Shown: in pieces, positions 26,583 through 35,655 of the stretch | How positions within the stretch are numbered: the stretch's first letter is position 1 | How the letters are laid out: each line of letters starts with the position of its first letter | Assembly: GCF_018860345.1 (NCBI RefSeq) | Contig: NZ_JAHKPJ010000021.1 | Coordinates: 305,173-369,172 of the forward strand | Direction: 5' to 3' | Length of the DNA stretch: 64,000 nucleotides | Source: Psychrosphaera sp. F3M07 | GTDB lineage: Bacteria > Pseudomonadota > Gammaproteobacteria > Enterobacterales > Alteromonadaceae | The notes under the pieces: model-generated | The model's database searches: none | What the model saw: the letters and a program-made list of their open reading frames with translations, nothing else | Told to the model about the DNA's origin: nothing | Position numbers and translations under genes: made by a program

Positions 26583-28658
26583 CTAAAAAGTAATACTAAA
26601 ACCGATAGAAGGGCGCATTTCAAATCCATCTGTATCTTCAACTATAATCAAATCGTCGGTTGAATTTACCTTTTGATAATCTAAATCAATGGATGCTGTG
26701 TTCTCTTGACCATAAACATTCATAATCTCAAATACCCAAACCGCGTCTAAACCCCAAACTGTGGTTTTACGCTCGGCTCTTACGTCAAGACGATGAGATA
26801 GGTCAAAGCGTTTTGAAAATGCTTCGCCATACACAGGCAAAAAGCGGTCTTCATAATCTGAGTTTTCTTTTACGCCAATAATAGGTGTATAAGGTTGCCC
26901 ACTTCGTCCAGTGAAGTTGAATCCAGCATTCCAGTTCTCATCAATTTTGTAGTTAAATACCATATTGATAACAATAGGAGTATCCGCGTAGTAATTAATA
27001 TCTTTTTTGGTTAATAAGTTGGTGCGTTCACTTTTTGAGTAACTTAAAGAGAACCAACCGTACCAATTTTCAGTTAAGTTTTTATTTACTAGTAAATCAA
27101 CACCGTAGGCTTTACCTGAGACATCATTGGTATAAATACTATCTAGTTCTGTGTCTGAATCTTCACTTGCTAACGGTAGATCATCCATGGTTTTGTAATA
27201 TGTTTCTATCGACCATAACCAATCATTGTCTAAGTGTTGTTCAAAACCTAAGGTTAAATGTTCTGCCGTTTGTGAATCTAATAAAGGATTACCAATCTTA
27301 GGCATAATGACATCTATATCTTGCTGTCTATTATATTGACCATATTTCGCAATAATCGTTGAATCATCCGTAATAAAGTAATTTACGGCTACTTTAGGTT
27401 GAATGAAATCTTCGTCAGTATATTTATGATGTTGCCATTGAAGCCCAAATTCTAATTGCCAATAATCATTAAGCGTATATAAATCTGATAAACCTACAAA
27501 GTGATTACTGGTATCAACCGTAATAACATCTGCAATTCTTTCCCCTTTATTATCGCCACAGTTGGTATCAATTTCAGTACACGGATCTAAATAAAAGTCA
27601 TAGTCATAAGTGGTACTTTTGTCGTAATAAGCAGCATCAACTAACAACTTATGTTTATTATTAAAGCGATAACTTAATCGTGTTTTATAGGTAATTTGTT
27701 TATCACTTTCGTTGATATACACACCTTTTGGCGTTTGAGCTGTTTTACCAAGACTTAAATCTTCGCTGCTTTTTAGTGAACCAATGCCCACTTTAAATTG
27801 GAGATCACCAGCATAATGATCCCAAATGATACTTTGGCTATCAAATTTCTTATCAAAGTCGGCATCGCCAGTATATTCAGGAGATCTTAATGTGATGTCT
27901 GCTCTTGCATTTAAGTTTATGGCAGCCATATCCTGTGCGCCGGTGACAGATACCGAAATAACATCGTCGGCAGTCATATCCCACACCCACTTTGCTTGAT
28001 AGTCATTATCATCAAAGGGTTTATTAATTGTAATAGTCTCTTCATCATCTAATGTATCGCCTTTGCCAAAAAAGACCGGCAGCATACTTTTACGATATGA
28101 AAAGTAAAACGCACTGTTTTCGCTAGTCGCACCTTCTAAAAATATACCCGTATTAAACAAGCTAAAGTCTATCGTTGTAATTAAGTCTTGGTTTTTAGGT
28201 GTACGCAGGTTGACATCAAATACAGCTCCAGTTGCACCGCTGTAACTCGTACCATAACCGGCGGACAATAATTGAAAGTCTTGTATTAAGTGTTTGTTAA
28301 ATATCGATTGACCAAAATCATGAAAGATATAACCCGCAGGCATAAAATCAACTTCGAATAAATTATCATCTGGTGACGATCCTCTCACAGCAGGGGAGTC
28401 GCTTGAACCTCCAGCAGCTACAACACCAGGTAAGGCAAAAGCAGCTTGTAGCGGATCGCCTCCGGCGCCGGGCATGACTACTAATTTCTCAGCACTTTCT
28501 GTTATTTCAGACATTATGCTGGTGCGTTTATGTAAAACGCCGATTCGCTCAATCTCTTTATCTGAGCTATTTGTTTCAGGTTCGTTAGCATAAACGCTAG
28601 TTGTTAATATACTAGATATCAAGATTGATATAGGGGTAAGTGAGTAATGTTTATTCAT
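26583..28658 (-). CDS. TonB-dependent outer membrane receptor
   Basis: A 691-residue protein with a signal peptide (cleavage near SVYANE). A possible TonB box IERIGV lies near residue 36, followed by a plug domain (PGAGGDPLQAAFALPGVV, AVRGSSPDDNLFEVDF, GYGTSYSGATGAVFDV) and a C-terminal barrel of aromatic-rich strands ending in RPSIGFSITF, with terminal Phe for BAM recognition. It is short for the class and lacks an N-terminal carboxypeptidase-like or signalling domain. No neighbouring gene hints at the ligand. The ATG is chosen because the signal peptide starts there. Confidence 0.88.
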   Translation of the reverse strand: MNKHYSLTPISILISSILTTSVYANEPETNSSDKEIERIGVLHKRTSIMSEITESAEKLVVMPGAGGDPLQAAFALPGVVAAGGSSDSPAVRGSSPDDNLFEVDFMPAGYIFHDFGQSIFNKHLIQDFQLLSAGYGTSYSGATGAVFDVNLRTPKNQDLITTIDFSLFNTGIFLEGATSENSAFYFSYRKSMLPVFFGKGDTLDDEETITINKPFDDNDYQAKWVWDMTADDVISVSVTGAQDMAAINLNARADITLRSPEYTGDADFDKKFDSQSIIWDHYAGDLQFKVGIGSLKSSEDLSLGKTAQTPKGVYINESDKQITYKTRLSYRFNNKHKLLVDAAYYDKSTTYDYDFYLDPCTEIDTNCGDNKGERIADVITVDTSNHFVGLSDLYTLNDYWQLEFGLQWQHHKYTDEDFIQPKVAVNYFITDDSTIIAKYGQYNRQQDIDVIMPKIGNPLLDSQTAEHLTLGFEQHLDNDWLWSIETYYKTMDDLPLASEDSDTELDSIYTNDVSGKAYGVDLLVNKNLTENWYGWFSLSYSKSERTNLLTKKDINYYADTPIVINMVFNYKIDENWNAGFNFTGRSGQPYTPIIGVKENSDYEDRFLPVYGEAFSKRFDLSHRLDVRAERKTTVWGLDAVWVFEIMNVYGQENTASIDLDYQKVNSTDDLIIVEDTDGFEMRPSIGFSITF

Positions 28659-29125
28659 CAGTAAACTCTATACTTAGTTAATATTGCCAACTAGCTTATA
28701 GGTCAATGTGGTTCACTGTTGTAAATGTGTTATTCATTAATGTATTAAAATGTAAAATAGATTTAAATTCTGTTTAACACTTATTGCAGTTAGTTAAATA
28801 TCCTATCGGGAATACAAATATCAAATAAAAATCAACGAAGGTAAGTGAATATCTAGCATTCATAACAAAAGTTAAACTAAGCCCGAAAGACGAGTAAAAG
28901 CGAACCATCACACTCAATATTTCAAATTAAACTTCAATATAAAATCGACACTTTATTTTAATTTTACAAATTGTTTAATAGGTATCAATGGTTCTTAGAA
29001 AGCATTGTCTACCCAACATATAGTCGCAATGCTATTTAAAAAGGGCCATCGAAACTTCATAAGTAAATACAAACTGTAATGTTCGTGTACACAGCTTTAG
29101 TTCAAGTTCTCTTATAGTCAGGAAT

Positions 29126-29140
29126 CGACCCAATGGGTCG
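29126..29140. repeat. Palindrome CGACCC-AAT-GGGTCG, copy 1
   Basis: Perfect 6-bp arms around a 3-nt centre. The same arms recur at 29257-29271 with ATT (the complement of AAT) at the centre, i.e. the second copy is the inverted form. The pair flanks a 116-bp AT-rich segment. Confidence 0.6.
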
Positions 29141-29256
29141 TTTGTGTCGGATGTATGGTTAAGCTTAAATTTGGTAAGTACTTGATGTAGAGAAAAAATA
29201 GATATTTTTTATTAGTATAGGTAGGATTAAAACGACCGCGATGTGCGGTAGAAAAA

Positions 29257-29271
29257 CGACCCATTGGGTCG
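29257..29271. repeat. Palindrome CGACCC-ATT-GGGTCG, copy 2
   Basis: Second copy of the palindrome at 29126-29140, ending 30 nt before the start of the orphan exported protein gene. It could be a regulatory site, a MITE-like end or a REP-type element. Confidence 0.6.
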
Positions 29272-29301
29272 ATATTAAGTTGTTAGCTGTATAGGGAAGT
29301 T

Positions 29302-29865
29302 TTGCACATTAAATCAATTTTATTTATTTTCCTTTGTCTATTTTCTATTTCTGAAGTTCAAGCCAATCGGTTGATTTTGGTTACTAGGGTACTTTCAGAA
29401 GAAGTAGTGAAACGTAACTTTGATGGCAAAGAAGATCCAAGATTAAAGCCCTTCAAACTAGAAAAGTCGAATGCTTGTGGTATACAGTTTGTTAAGCTTT
29501 ATGTTGAAAGCGTTTTAGATGGAAACTTCGATGAGCAAGTCATAGATGCACATGTGATTATAGGCGAGTGGTGCGGACAACCATTTAAACCCTTTCAAGA
29601 ATATGTTGTAAGATTATTTGATAAAGAAGACTCAATCGTTTCAATACACCATACTCAATTAGATGGTTGGGAGGTGTTCAATCTATATAGTATTAACAAG
29701 CTTTCAAATAACGAGAGAGCTTTAACCGAAGACTGGCACATTAAGCATTTTGAACATTTAACGCCTTCTGTTATTAGTGATGTTAATGGCAAGTCAGTAA
29801 TTAAAATCAATGACTTAAAGGCGCAGTATACAGCTAACAAGAGAATGAATGGTGATTCACTTTAG
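29302..29865 (+). CDS. Exported protein of unknown function
   Basis: A 187-residue ORF starting at TTG, with GGGAAG 4-5 nt upstream. The first 22 residues form a clear signal peptide ending EVQAN. The mature protein is acidic and hydrophilic with single Cys residues in SNACGIQF and IGEWCGQPF that may pair. It has no transmembrane segment or motif I recognise. The gene stands alone, flanked by about 640 bp and 440 bp of non-coding DNA, and may be accessory. Confidence 0.6.
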   Translation: MHIKSILFIFLCLFSISEVQANRLILVTRVLSEEVVKRNFDGKEDPRLKPFKLEKSNACGIQFVKLYVESVLDGNFDEQVIDAHVIIGEWCGQPFKPFQEYVVRLFDKEDSIVSIHHTQLDGWEVFNLYSINKLSNNERALTEDWHIKHFEHLTPSVISDVNGKSVIKINDLKAQYTANKRMNGDSL

Positions 29866-30308
29866 TTTATCATTTTTAGTTGCAAACACCGCAACAAAAC
29901 TGCCAAACTAGTTCACACATTATTCAGGCGTTATTACTGAACGTGTCATTCCACAAGTCTATACTATCAATTCTAGCTTGTACGAACGGTCGGAAATGGC
30001 ACGGAAGAGACCATCGAGGTAACTCCTTTCTGTCCAATAATAAGTTAACGTAGCAATCAGGTTTTCTGATCATAACTATCTGTCAGATGAAGTCTAAAAC
30101 TTTTCATCTAAACTGTAAGAACAGTTAAGCTTTTAAATCACGGGGCTTTTGACAGATTTTTTGAATCGCATATATTGCTCCACAAAATGCTCCAATACGA
30201 GATAACTCGAAAGTGAACGAAATAGAAAAGAATAATACGAATGGTGAAATTTTACTGGAGCAAGAAGTGTGTTTAAGGGTTAATTTTTATGTAAGTGCTT
30301 GAAGAGAT
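29866..30308. other. Intergenic region, no gene seen
   Basis: About 440 bp between the orphan exported protein gene and tRNA-Val. No ORF with a credible start and no recognisable integrase remnant. One short inverted repeat (AGATGAA ... TTCATCT near 30085-30110) was noted without an assigned role. Confidence 0.4.
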
Positions 30309-30385
30309 TGGTACAACCGAGTGGATTCGAACCACCGACCCCTACCATGTCAAGGTAGTGCTCTAACCAACTGAGCTACGGTTGT
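30309..30385 (-). tRNA. tRNA-Val (GAC)
   Basis: 77 nt on the minus strand with encoded CCA. The acceptor pairs ACAACCG with CGGTTGT, the D arm has GCTCAGTTGGTTAGAGC, the anticodon loop is TTGACAT (anticodon GAC) between CTACC and GGTAG, and the T loop is TTCGAAT. Confidence 0.96.
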
Positions 30386-30414
30386 ATAATATAGATGTCT
30401 TGAAGACGGCGGCT

Positions 30415-30443
30415 ATCCTAAACAGCAGACCATTAAAAAGCAA
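30415..30443 (-). promoter_or_regulatory. Promoter of tRNA-Val
   Basis: On the minus strand: TTGCTT, 17-nt spacer, TAGGAT, followed by a GC-rich discriminator (AGCCGCCGTC) typical of stringently controlled stable-RNA promoters. The -10 lies 30 nt before the mature tRNA end. Confidence 0.65.
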
Positions 30444-30468
30444 GACGTTTTTTGGTTCAATAAACTGT

Positions 30469-30496
30469 TTGCATAATTAGTGTACACTTATATAAA
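30469..30496 (+). promoter_or_regulatory. Promoter with palindromic operator for the TetR-nagZ operon
   Basis: TTGCAT (30469-30474), 16 nt, TATAAA (30491-30496). The spacer contains the perfect palindrome AGTGTACACT (30479-30488), a likely operator. Its place inside the promoter suggests autorepression by the TetR protein encoded 79 nt downstream. Confidence 0.5.
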
Positions 30497-30574
30497 TCCT
30501 TTTGAATTGATAATTGTATTTAGTCGTTATGTTCATTAATCTAAACTATCGTTTAAAACAGATAGCCTAATCTT

Positions 30575-31201
30575 ATGACCAACAAAAGAAGTACCAAAGA
30601 TAAAATATTGGATGCTGCTGAGCAATTATTTGCCTTAACGGGATTCGCAGAAACCTCTATGCGACAAATAACCAGTAAAGCAAACGTTAACTTGGCTTCA
30701 GTTAATTATCATTTTGGTTCTAAAAAAGATTTAATTCAGGCGGTAATGGACAGATATCTGTCACAGTTTATTCCACAATTGTTAAACGAATTAAATCAAC
30801 TTAATAACAAACAGCCAGATTATTCTATCACCCAGCTCTTTAGCTGCTTTAAAAAGCCATTACTCGATTTAGAAAACATTAGTAAACATGGATCTGTGTT
30901 CTTTTTACAAATGTTGGGCAGAGGTTATGTGGATTATCAAGGTCATTTACGCGTTTTTATAACTGACAAATATGGTTCTGCTTTAACACACATACAGCAG
31001 TCATTTCATAAGACTAAACCCGAATTAACGCCTGCCGATTTATTTTGGCGTCTGCATTTTATATTAGGTACTTCTGTTTTTACCTTAGCGGCATCTCAAG
31101 CGTTATCAGACATTTCCAGCAAAGACTTCCATCAACAAATGAATACTGAACAAATTGTTGATGAGTTATTACCGTTTTTAGCGGCAGGGTTCATAAACTA
31201 A
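30575..31201 (+). CDS. TetR/AcrR-family transcriptional regulator
   Basis: A 208-residue protein. The N-terminal helix-turn-helix domain is typical: KDKILDAAEQLFALTGFAETSMRQI, then ANVNLASVNYHFGSKKDLIQAV. The C-terminal ligand-binding half (about residues 85-205) is of the type found in fatty-acid or efflux-related TetR proteins; I cannot name the ligand. Its stop overlaps the nagZ start (TAATG), so the two are translationally coupled. A palindromic operator sits inside the promoter upstream. Confidence 0.92.
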   Translation: MTNKRSTKDKILDAAEQLFALTGFAETSMRQITSKANVNLASVNYHFGSKKDLIQAVMDRYLSQFIPQLLNELNQLNNKQPDYSITQLFSCFKKPLLDLENISKHGSVFFLQMLGRGYVDYQGHLRVFITDKYGSALTHIQQSFHKTKPELTPADLFWRLHFILGTSVFTLAASQALSDISSKDFHQQMNTEQIVDELLPFLAAGFIN

Positions 31202-32241
31202 TGATCAATCAAGCTAGTATCATGATGGACTTAGAAGGGACGGAACTTGCTGAAGATGAAATAAACATGTTAGCAAACCCACTGATTGGTGGCTTAATCC
31301 TGTTTAGTCGTAACTTTGAGAGCTCAGAACAATTACGTCAATTAATAAAAAACGTTAGAGCCGCTGCTTCTCAGCCGATTCTAATAGCGGTAGATAACGA
31401 AGGCGGCCGAGTTCAGCGTTTTAAAACCGATGAGTTTACCCACATTCCAGCTATGGGAAGTATCATGCCATCGGATCAAACAAAAGTAGACGCAGAAGTA
31501 CTGCAGCAAGTAAAAGAACTCGCTTGGTTGTTGGCAAGTGAATGTTTAGCGCATGGCATCGATTTATCTTTTGCACCCGTTTTAGACTTAGAACGAGGTT
31601 CTGACGTTGTAGGTGATCGCGCCTTTCATCATGACCCACAGGTAACCATTCAATTAGCACAAAGTTGGTGTGAGGGTATGACTGAGGCGGGAATGGCTTG
31701 TGTTGGCAAACATTTCCCTGGCCATGGTTCAACAAAAGAAGACTCACATATTGCTGCGCCAAAAGACACCAGAAGTTTCCAACAAATTGAACAAAGTGAT
31801 TTAGCTGTTTTTCAAGCCATGATCGCCAGCAATCACCTACAAGCTCTAATGCCAGCTCATATTGAGTTTAGCCAAGTGGATAAAAACCCCGTTGGATATA
31901 GCACAAGGTGGATACAAGACATACTTAAATCTAAGCTTGGTTTTAATGGTTTATTATTTAGTGATGACTTATCCATGATTGGCGCAGGTGAACACTTAAC
32001 CTATACCCAAAGGGTGTTAAAAGCGATTAATGCAGGTTGTGACATGGTGCTTATTTGTAATAATAAACAAGCCGTGCAAGAGGTGCTAAAGGAACTCAGT
32101 CCACAAACCATACTTGGTGATTCTAAAGTACATGATTTAATGGCCAAGTCTTTTCCAAATTCGTCTGAGTTAATTCATACACAACGTTATTTTAATGCCG
32201 TTAAAATAAGCCAAACAATCAAATCTAAGAATACGGCGTAA
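31201..32241 (+). CDS. nagZ: Beta-N-acetylhexosaminidase
   Basis: A cytoplasmic family 3 glycosidase that removes N-acetylglucosamine from anhydromuropeptides in peptidoglycan recycling. 346 residues, the family's usual length. It shows GLILFSRNF, the substrate-binding AVDNEGGRVQRF, the diagnostic KHFPGHG followed by STKEDSH, whose His acts in catalysis, and the nucleophile Asp in LLFSDDLSMIGA. It is coupled to the TetR gene by a 1-nt overlap and followed 2 nt later by a transporter gene, so the three form an operon. Confidence 0.95.
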   Translation: MINQASIMMDLEGTELAEDEINMLANPLIGGLILFSRNFESSEQLRQLIKNVRAAASQPILIAVDNEGGRVQRFKTDEFTHIPAMGSIMPSDQTKVDAEVLQQVKELAWLLASECLAHGIDLSFAPVLDLERGSDVVGDRAFHHDPQVTIQLAQSWCEGMTEAGMACVGKHFPGHGSTKEDSHIAAPKDTRSFQQIEQSDLAVFQAMIASNHLQALMPAHIEFSQVDKNPVGYSTRWIQDILKSKLGFNGLLFSDDLSMIGAGEHLTYTQRVLKAINAGCDMVLICNNKQAVQEVLKELSPQTILGDSKVHDLMAKSFPNSSELIHTQRYFNAVKISQTIKSKNTA

Positions 32242-32243
32242 TT

Positions 32244-33623
32244 TTGACTGCAACTCCAGACCGTAATATTCACCTATGGCTTGCTCCTACCTTAGCGGTA
32301 GTGGCTTACTTTGTCGTTTTATGGTTTGGACATTCTTCACAAATTTCTATCACGTTAGCGATTACCATATGGGTTGGGTACTGGTGGATATCTGAGGCGA
32401 TCCCAATTCCATTTACATCATTATTACCTTTTGTGTTATTACCAGCGTTTGGTGTAATTGATTATAAAGAAGCGTCTTCTTCATTAGGCAATCACGTCAT
32501 CGTGTTATTAATGGGTGCATTTTTAATGGCTAAAGCGCTGGAAGCATCTGGTGTACATAAACGAATTGCGTTTAACATCATTGCGTTTATAGGCGGAACC
32601 AGTTCGTTTAGGATTGTATTGTCGTTTATGACTGCCAGTGCCTTTTTATCAATGTGGATATCAAATACCGCAACTGTATTAGCGTTGTTACCTGTCGCTA
32701 CCGCAATAGGCATGTCTAGTAATGATAAACAATTTACTATTGCGTTGTTGTTAGGTTTGGCTTATTCAGCTTCTATTGGTGGTGTTGGTACTTTAATAGG
32801 CACGCCACCAAATGTAATATTTGCTTCTGTTTATGATAACTTTTCTGGGCATGAATTTGGCTTTGTACAGTGGATGAAAATTGGTGTCCCTGTGGTAATT
32901 GTTACCATACCTGTAGTGGCATATTGGCTAACGAGAGGAACTAAACTAACAACACAAATAACGTTGCCACAAATGTTTCAATGGTCGACAAGCGAAAAAC
33001 GAGTGTTAACGATATTTGGAATAATCGCTTTGTTGTGGATCACCAGAAACAACCCATTTGGTGGTTGGTCAGAATTAATTGGTATTTCGTCAATTGGCGA
33101 TGCCACCATAGCTTTATTAGGTGTTGTATTAATGGCCACAGTAAAAGGTGACCAACAAGTACCTTTGTTAACCTGGGATAAAGCCAAAACAATCCCTTGG
33201 GATATGTTGTTATTATTCAGTGGGGGAATTTGTCTTGCCAAAGGGTTTAGTGCGTCAGGTTTAAGTGAGTTAATTGGTCAGTTACTTTCTTCTACGTTAG
33301 ATTTACCGATATTTTGGGTGTTATTAATCTTAACAATTTCGTTATCTTTTTTAACTGAAGTTACATCAAATACTGCAACAGCAACCTTATTTATGCCAAT
33401 TCTAGCAAGTGTGGCATTAACTAAAGGTTTACCACTAGAGTTAATAATGATCCCTGCGGTGATTTCATGTAGTTTTGCCTTTTGTTTACCGGTTGCTACA
33501 GCACCAAATTCTATTGTGTTTGCCTCTGGGCAGATCACCATTAAAGACATGGCAAAAAACGGCATTATGCTTAACTTTATTGGTGGCTTTATCGTGTCCA
33601 CTGTATGTTGGGCACTTATTTAA
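32244..33623 (+). CDS. DASS (SLC13) family sodium-coupled anion transporter
   Basis: A 459-residue integral membrane protein with about 11-12 hydrophobic segments. Family motifs include WWISEAIPIPFTSLLPFVLLP, SMWISNTATVLALLPVA (first S-N-T) and TEVTSNTATATLFMPIL (second S-N-T), the sodium and substrate sites of divalent anion:Na+ symporters for dicarboxylates or sulfate. The start is TTG, 2 nt after nagZ; no ATG is available nearby. Substrate not determinable here. Confidence 0.9.
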   Translation: MTATPDRNIHLWLAPTLAVVAYFVVLWFGHSSQISITLAITIWVGYWWISEAIPIPFTSLLPFVLLPAFGVIDYKEASSSLGNHVIVLLMGAFLMAKALEASGVHKRIAFNIIAFIGGTSSFRIVLSFMTASAFLSMWISNTATVLALLPVATAIGMSSNDKQFTIALLLGLAYSASIGGVGTLIGTPPNVIFASVYDNFSGHEFGFVQWMKIGVPVVIVTIPVVAYWLTRGTKLTTQITLPQMFQWSTSEKRVLTIFGIIALLWITRNNPFGGWSELIGISSIGDATIALLGVVLMATVKGDQQVPLLTWDKAKTIPWDMLLLFSGGICLAKGFSASGLSELIGQLLSSTLDLPIFWVLLILTISLSFLTEVTSNTATATLFMPILASVALTKGLPLELIMIPAVISCSFAFCLPVATAPNSIVFASGQITIKDMAKNGIMLNFIGGFIVSTVCWALI

Positions 33624-33718
33624 CAACACTTTAAATATCGTTATAGCCAAAAGTCTAATATAACCATTCAGCTTTTTTCTTTATTGTTAAATCCATATAA
33701 AGATTGAGGATATACCTG

Positions 33719-35596
33719 ATGAGTTACCAAAGTGAATATCTACGCGCTAAAAACAACCCAACTCAATACTGGCAAGAACAGGCAAAGTTAATTGATTGGT
33801 TTCAAGCGCCAACCAATATACTTAGCCAAGACCAAGATGATTTCTATCATTGGTACGCGGATGGTTCACTCAATACATCGTATCTTGCACTTGATTATCA
33901 TGTTAAACAGGGCCGCGGCGAACAAACGGCATTGATATATGACTCACCTGTTACCAATACCAAAGAAAAATACAGTTATGCTGAGTTAACGGTTTTAGTG
34001 GCTAAATTTGCTGACGTACTTGCAAAACAAGGTGTTACTAAAGGGGATAGAGTCTTAATTTATATGCCAATGATCCCACAGGCCGCTATTGCAATGTTAG
34101 CTACTGCAAGACTTGGTGCCATTCATTCCGTGGTGTTTGGTGGTTTTGCACCACACGAATTAGCGGTAAGAATTGATGATGCAACGCCAAAAGTCGTTGT
34201 AGCAGCAAGTTGTGGTGTCGAAATTGAAAAGGTAATTGCTTATAAGCCTATGATCGACAAAGCATTTGACGATGCGATACATAAACCAGACACCTGCATT
34301 GTATATCAAAGAGACTTAGTCAAAGCAGATTTACTTCCTAATCGGGACATTGACTGGCAACAGGCCATGATTAACGCAACAGAACATGAACCGGTTCCAG
34401 TACTGGGCAAGGACCCACTTTATATTCTATATACCTCAGGCACCACAGGTAAGCCTAAAGGTGTTGTTAGGGAAAATGGCGGACATGCCATTGCAATGAA
34501 ATATTCGATGGATATTAATTACGGAGTAAAACCTGGCGACGTATTTTGGGCTGCGTCAGATGTGGGATGGGTAGTTGGACATTCGTACATTGTTTATGGG
34601 CCTCTAATCAGTGGTTGTGCCACGGTTTTATATGAAGGTAAACCAATTAAAACTCCGGATGCTGGTGCATTTTGGCGCGTATGTGAAGAATATAATGTAA
34701 ATGTATTATTTTCCGCACCAACCGCTTTTAGGGCAATCCGTAAAGAAGATCCTCACGGAAATGAATTATCTAAATACAACTTACCATCGTTAAAACGTCT
34801 TTACTTAGCGGGTGAACGATTAGACCCAGCGACATACCATTGGTTAAAAGACATTACGCACCTTCCAGTAATCGATCATTGGTGGCAAACCGAAACGGGG
34901 TGGCCTATAGCAGGTATACCAGTGGGTTTAGATACAATGGAGCCTAAAGAAGGATCAGCGGGTGTCGCCACACCTGGATATCAAATTGAGATATTAGACC
35001 CAGATGGCGTACCGGTTAATAAGGGCGAATCAGGTTACATTGCAATAAAACTCCCATTGCCACCTGGTTGTTTACCGACAATCTGGAATGACCCAGAACG
35101 ATTTAAAGTAGGGTACTTGAATAGTTTTCCTGGTTACTATGTAACTGGCGATGGGGGATATATTGATAAAGATGACTATCTTTTCATTATGGGACGAACA
35201 GATGACGTCATTAATGTGGCTGGACATCGTTTATCAACGGGTGAAATGGAAGAAGTTATATCTAACCATAAAGATGTAGCGGAATGTGCCGTTGTTGGTA
35301 TTAAGTGTAAATTAAAAGGGCAAGTCCCTTTAGCACTTATTGTTTTGAAAAATGGCTGTGAGCAAACTACGGAAGTACATAAAGTGCTTAAAGAGTTAAT
35401 CCGTGACCAAATAGGCGCTATCGCTTCGTTGAAAGAAGTACTAACCATAGATAGGTTACCTAAGACTCGATCTGGGAAAATACTAAGGAAAGTTATGCGA
35501 CAAATGATAGATGGTGAGGAAGTTCAAGTACCATCAACGATTGATGATATGAGTATACTGGACGAACTTAAAATAAGTTTTCGAGTGCTAACATAA
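33719..35596 (+). CDS. prpE: Propionate-CoA ligase (acyl-CoA synthetase)
   Basis: Activates propionate (or acetate) to the CoA ester with ATP via an adenylate. 625 residues, the size of PrpE. It has the AMP-binding motif YTSGTTGKPKGVVR, the core DHWWQTETGWPI, YVTGDGG, and the C-terminal catalytic Lys in RLPKTRSGKILRKVMR, which is the site of regulatory acetylation. ATG 33719 is preferred over a TTG 15 nt upstream because TTGAGGA forms a ribosome binding site at good distance. No prpBCD genes adjoin, so it stands apart from the methylcitrate cycle. Propionyl versus acetyl preference is inferred from overall similarity. Confidence 0.87.
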   Translation: MSYQSEYLRAKNNPTQYWQEQAKLIDWFQAPTNILSQDQDDFYHWYADGSLNTSYLALDYHVKQGRGEQTALIYDSPVTNTKEKYSYAELTVLVAKFADVLAKQGVTKGDRVLIYMPMIPQAAIAMLATARLGAIHSVVFGGFAPHELAVRIDDATPKVVVAASCGVEIEKVIAYKPMIDKAFDDAIHKPDTCIVYQRDLVKADLLPNRDIDWQQAMINATEHEPVPVLGKDPLYILYTSGTTGKPKGVVRENGGHAIAMKYSMDINYGVKPGDVFWAASDVGWVVGHSYIVYGPLISGCATVLYEGKPIKTPDAGAFWRVCEEYNVNVLFSAPTAFRAIRKEDPHGNELSKYNLPSLKRLYLAGERLDPATYHWLKDITHLPVIDHWWQTETGWPIAGIPVGLDTMEPKEGSAGVATPGYQIEILDPDGVPVNKGESGYIAIKLPLPPGCLPTIWNDPERFKVGYLNSFPGYYVTGDGGYIDKDDYLFIMGRTDDVINVAGHRLSTGEMEEVISNHKDVAECAVVGIKCKLKGQVPLALIVLKNGCEQTTEVHKVLKELIRDQIGAIASLKEVLTIDRLPKTRSGKILRKVMRQMIDGEEVQVPSTIDDMSILDELKISFRVLT

Positions 35597-35616
35597 TGTA
35601 AACATACAAGATCAAA

Positions 35617-35641
35617 AAAGGGCAGTTACGTACTGCCCTTT
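35617..35641. terminator. Bidirectional terminator between prpE and fldA
   Basis: Perfect stem AAAGGGCAGT / ACTGCCCTTT with a 5-nt loop. An A run precedes it and serves as the U tract for the minus-strand fldA transcript; it also lies 20 nt after the prpE stop. Confidence 0.85.
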
Positions 35642-35655
35642 AAACTATCTGTGAT

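Larger units (their letters stand above)
28659..29301. other. Intergenic region with two matching palindromes
   Basis: About 640 bp between the divergent TonB-receptor gene and the orphan exported protein gene. No convincing ORF. It holds two near-identical 15-nt palindromes (29126-29140 and 29257-29271). Confidence 0.5.

Noticed and set aside
29272-29960. Integron attC-like sites around the orphan exported protein gene (GTTAGCT before, GCGTTATT after)
   Set aside because: Neither matches the GTTRRRY core with a pairing partner, and there are no neighbouring cassettes.
29866-30308. Possible island remnant next to tRNA-Val
   Set aside because: No integrase ORF and no second copy of the tRNA 3' end was found in the window.
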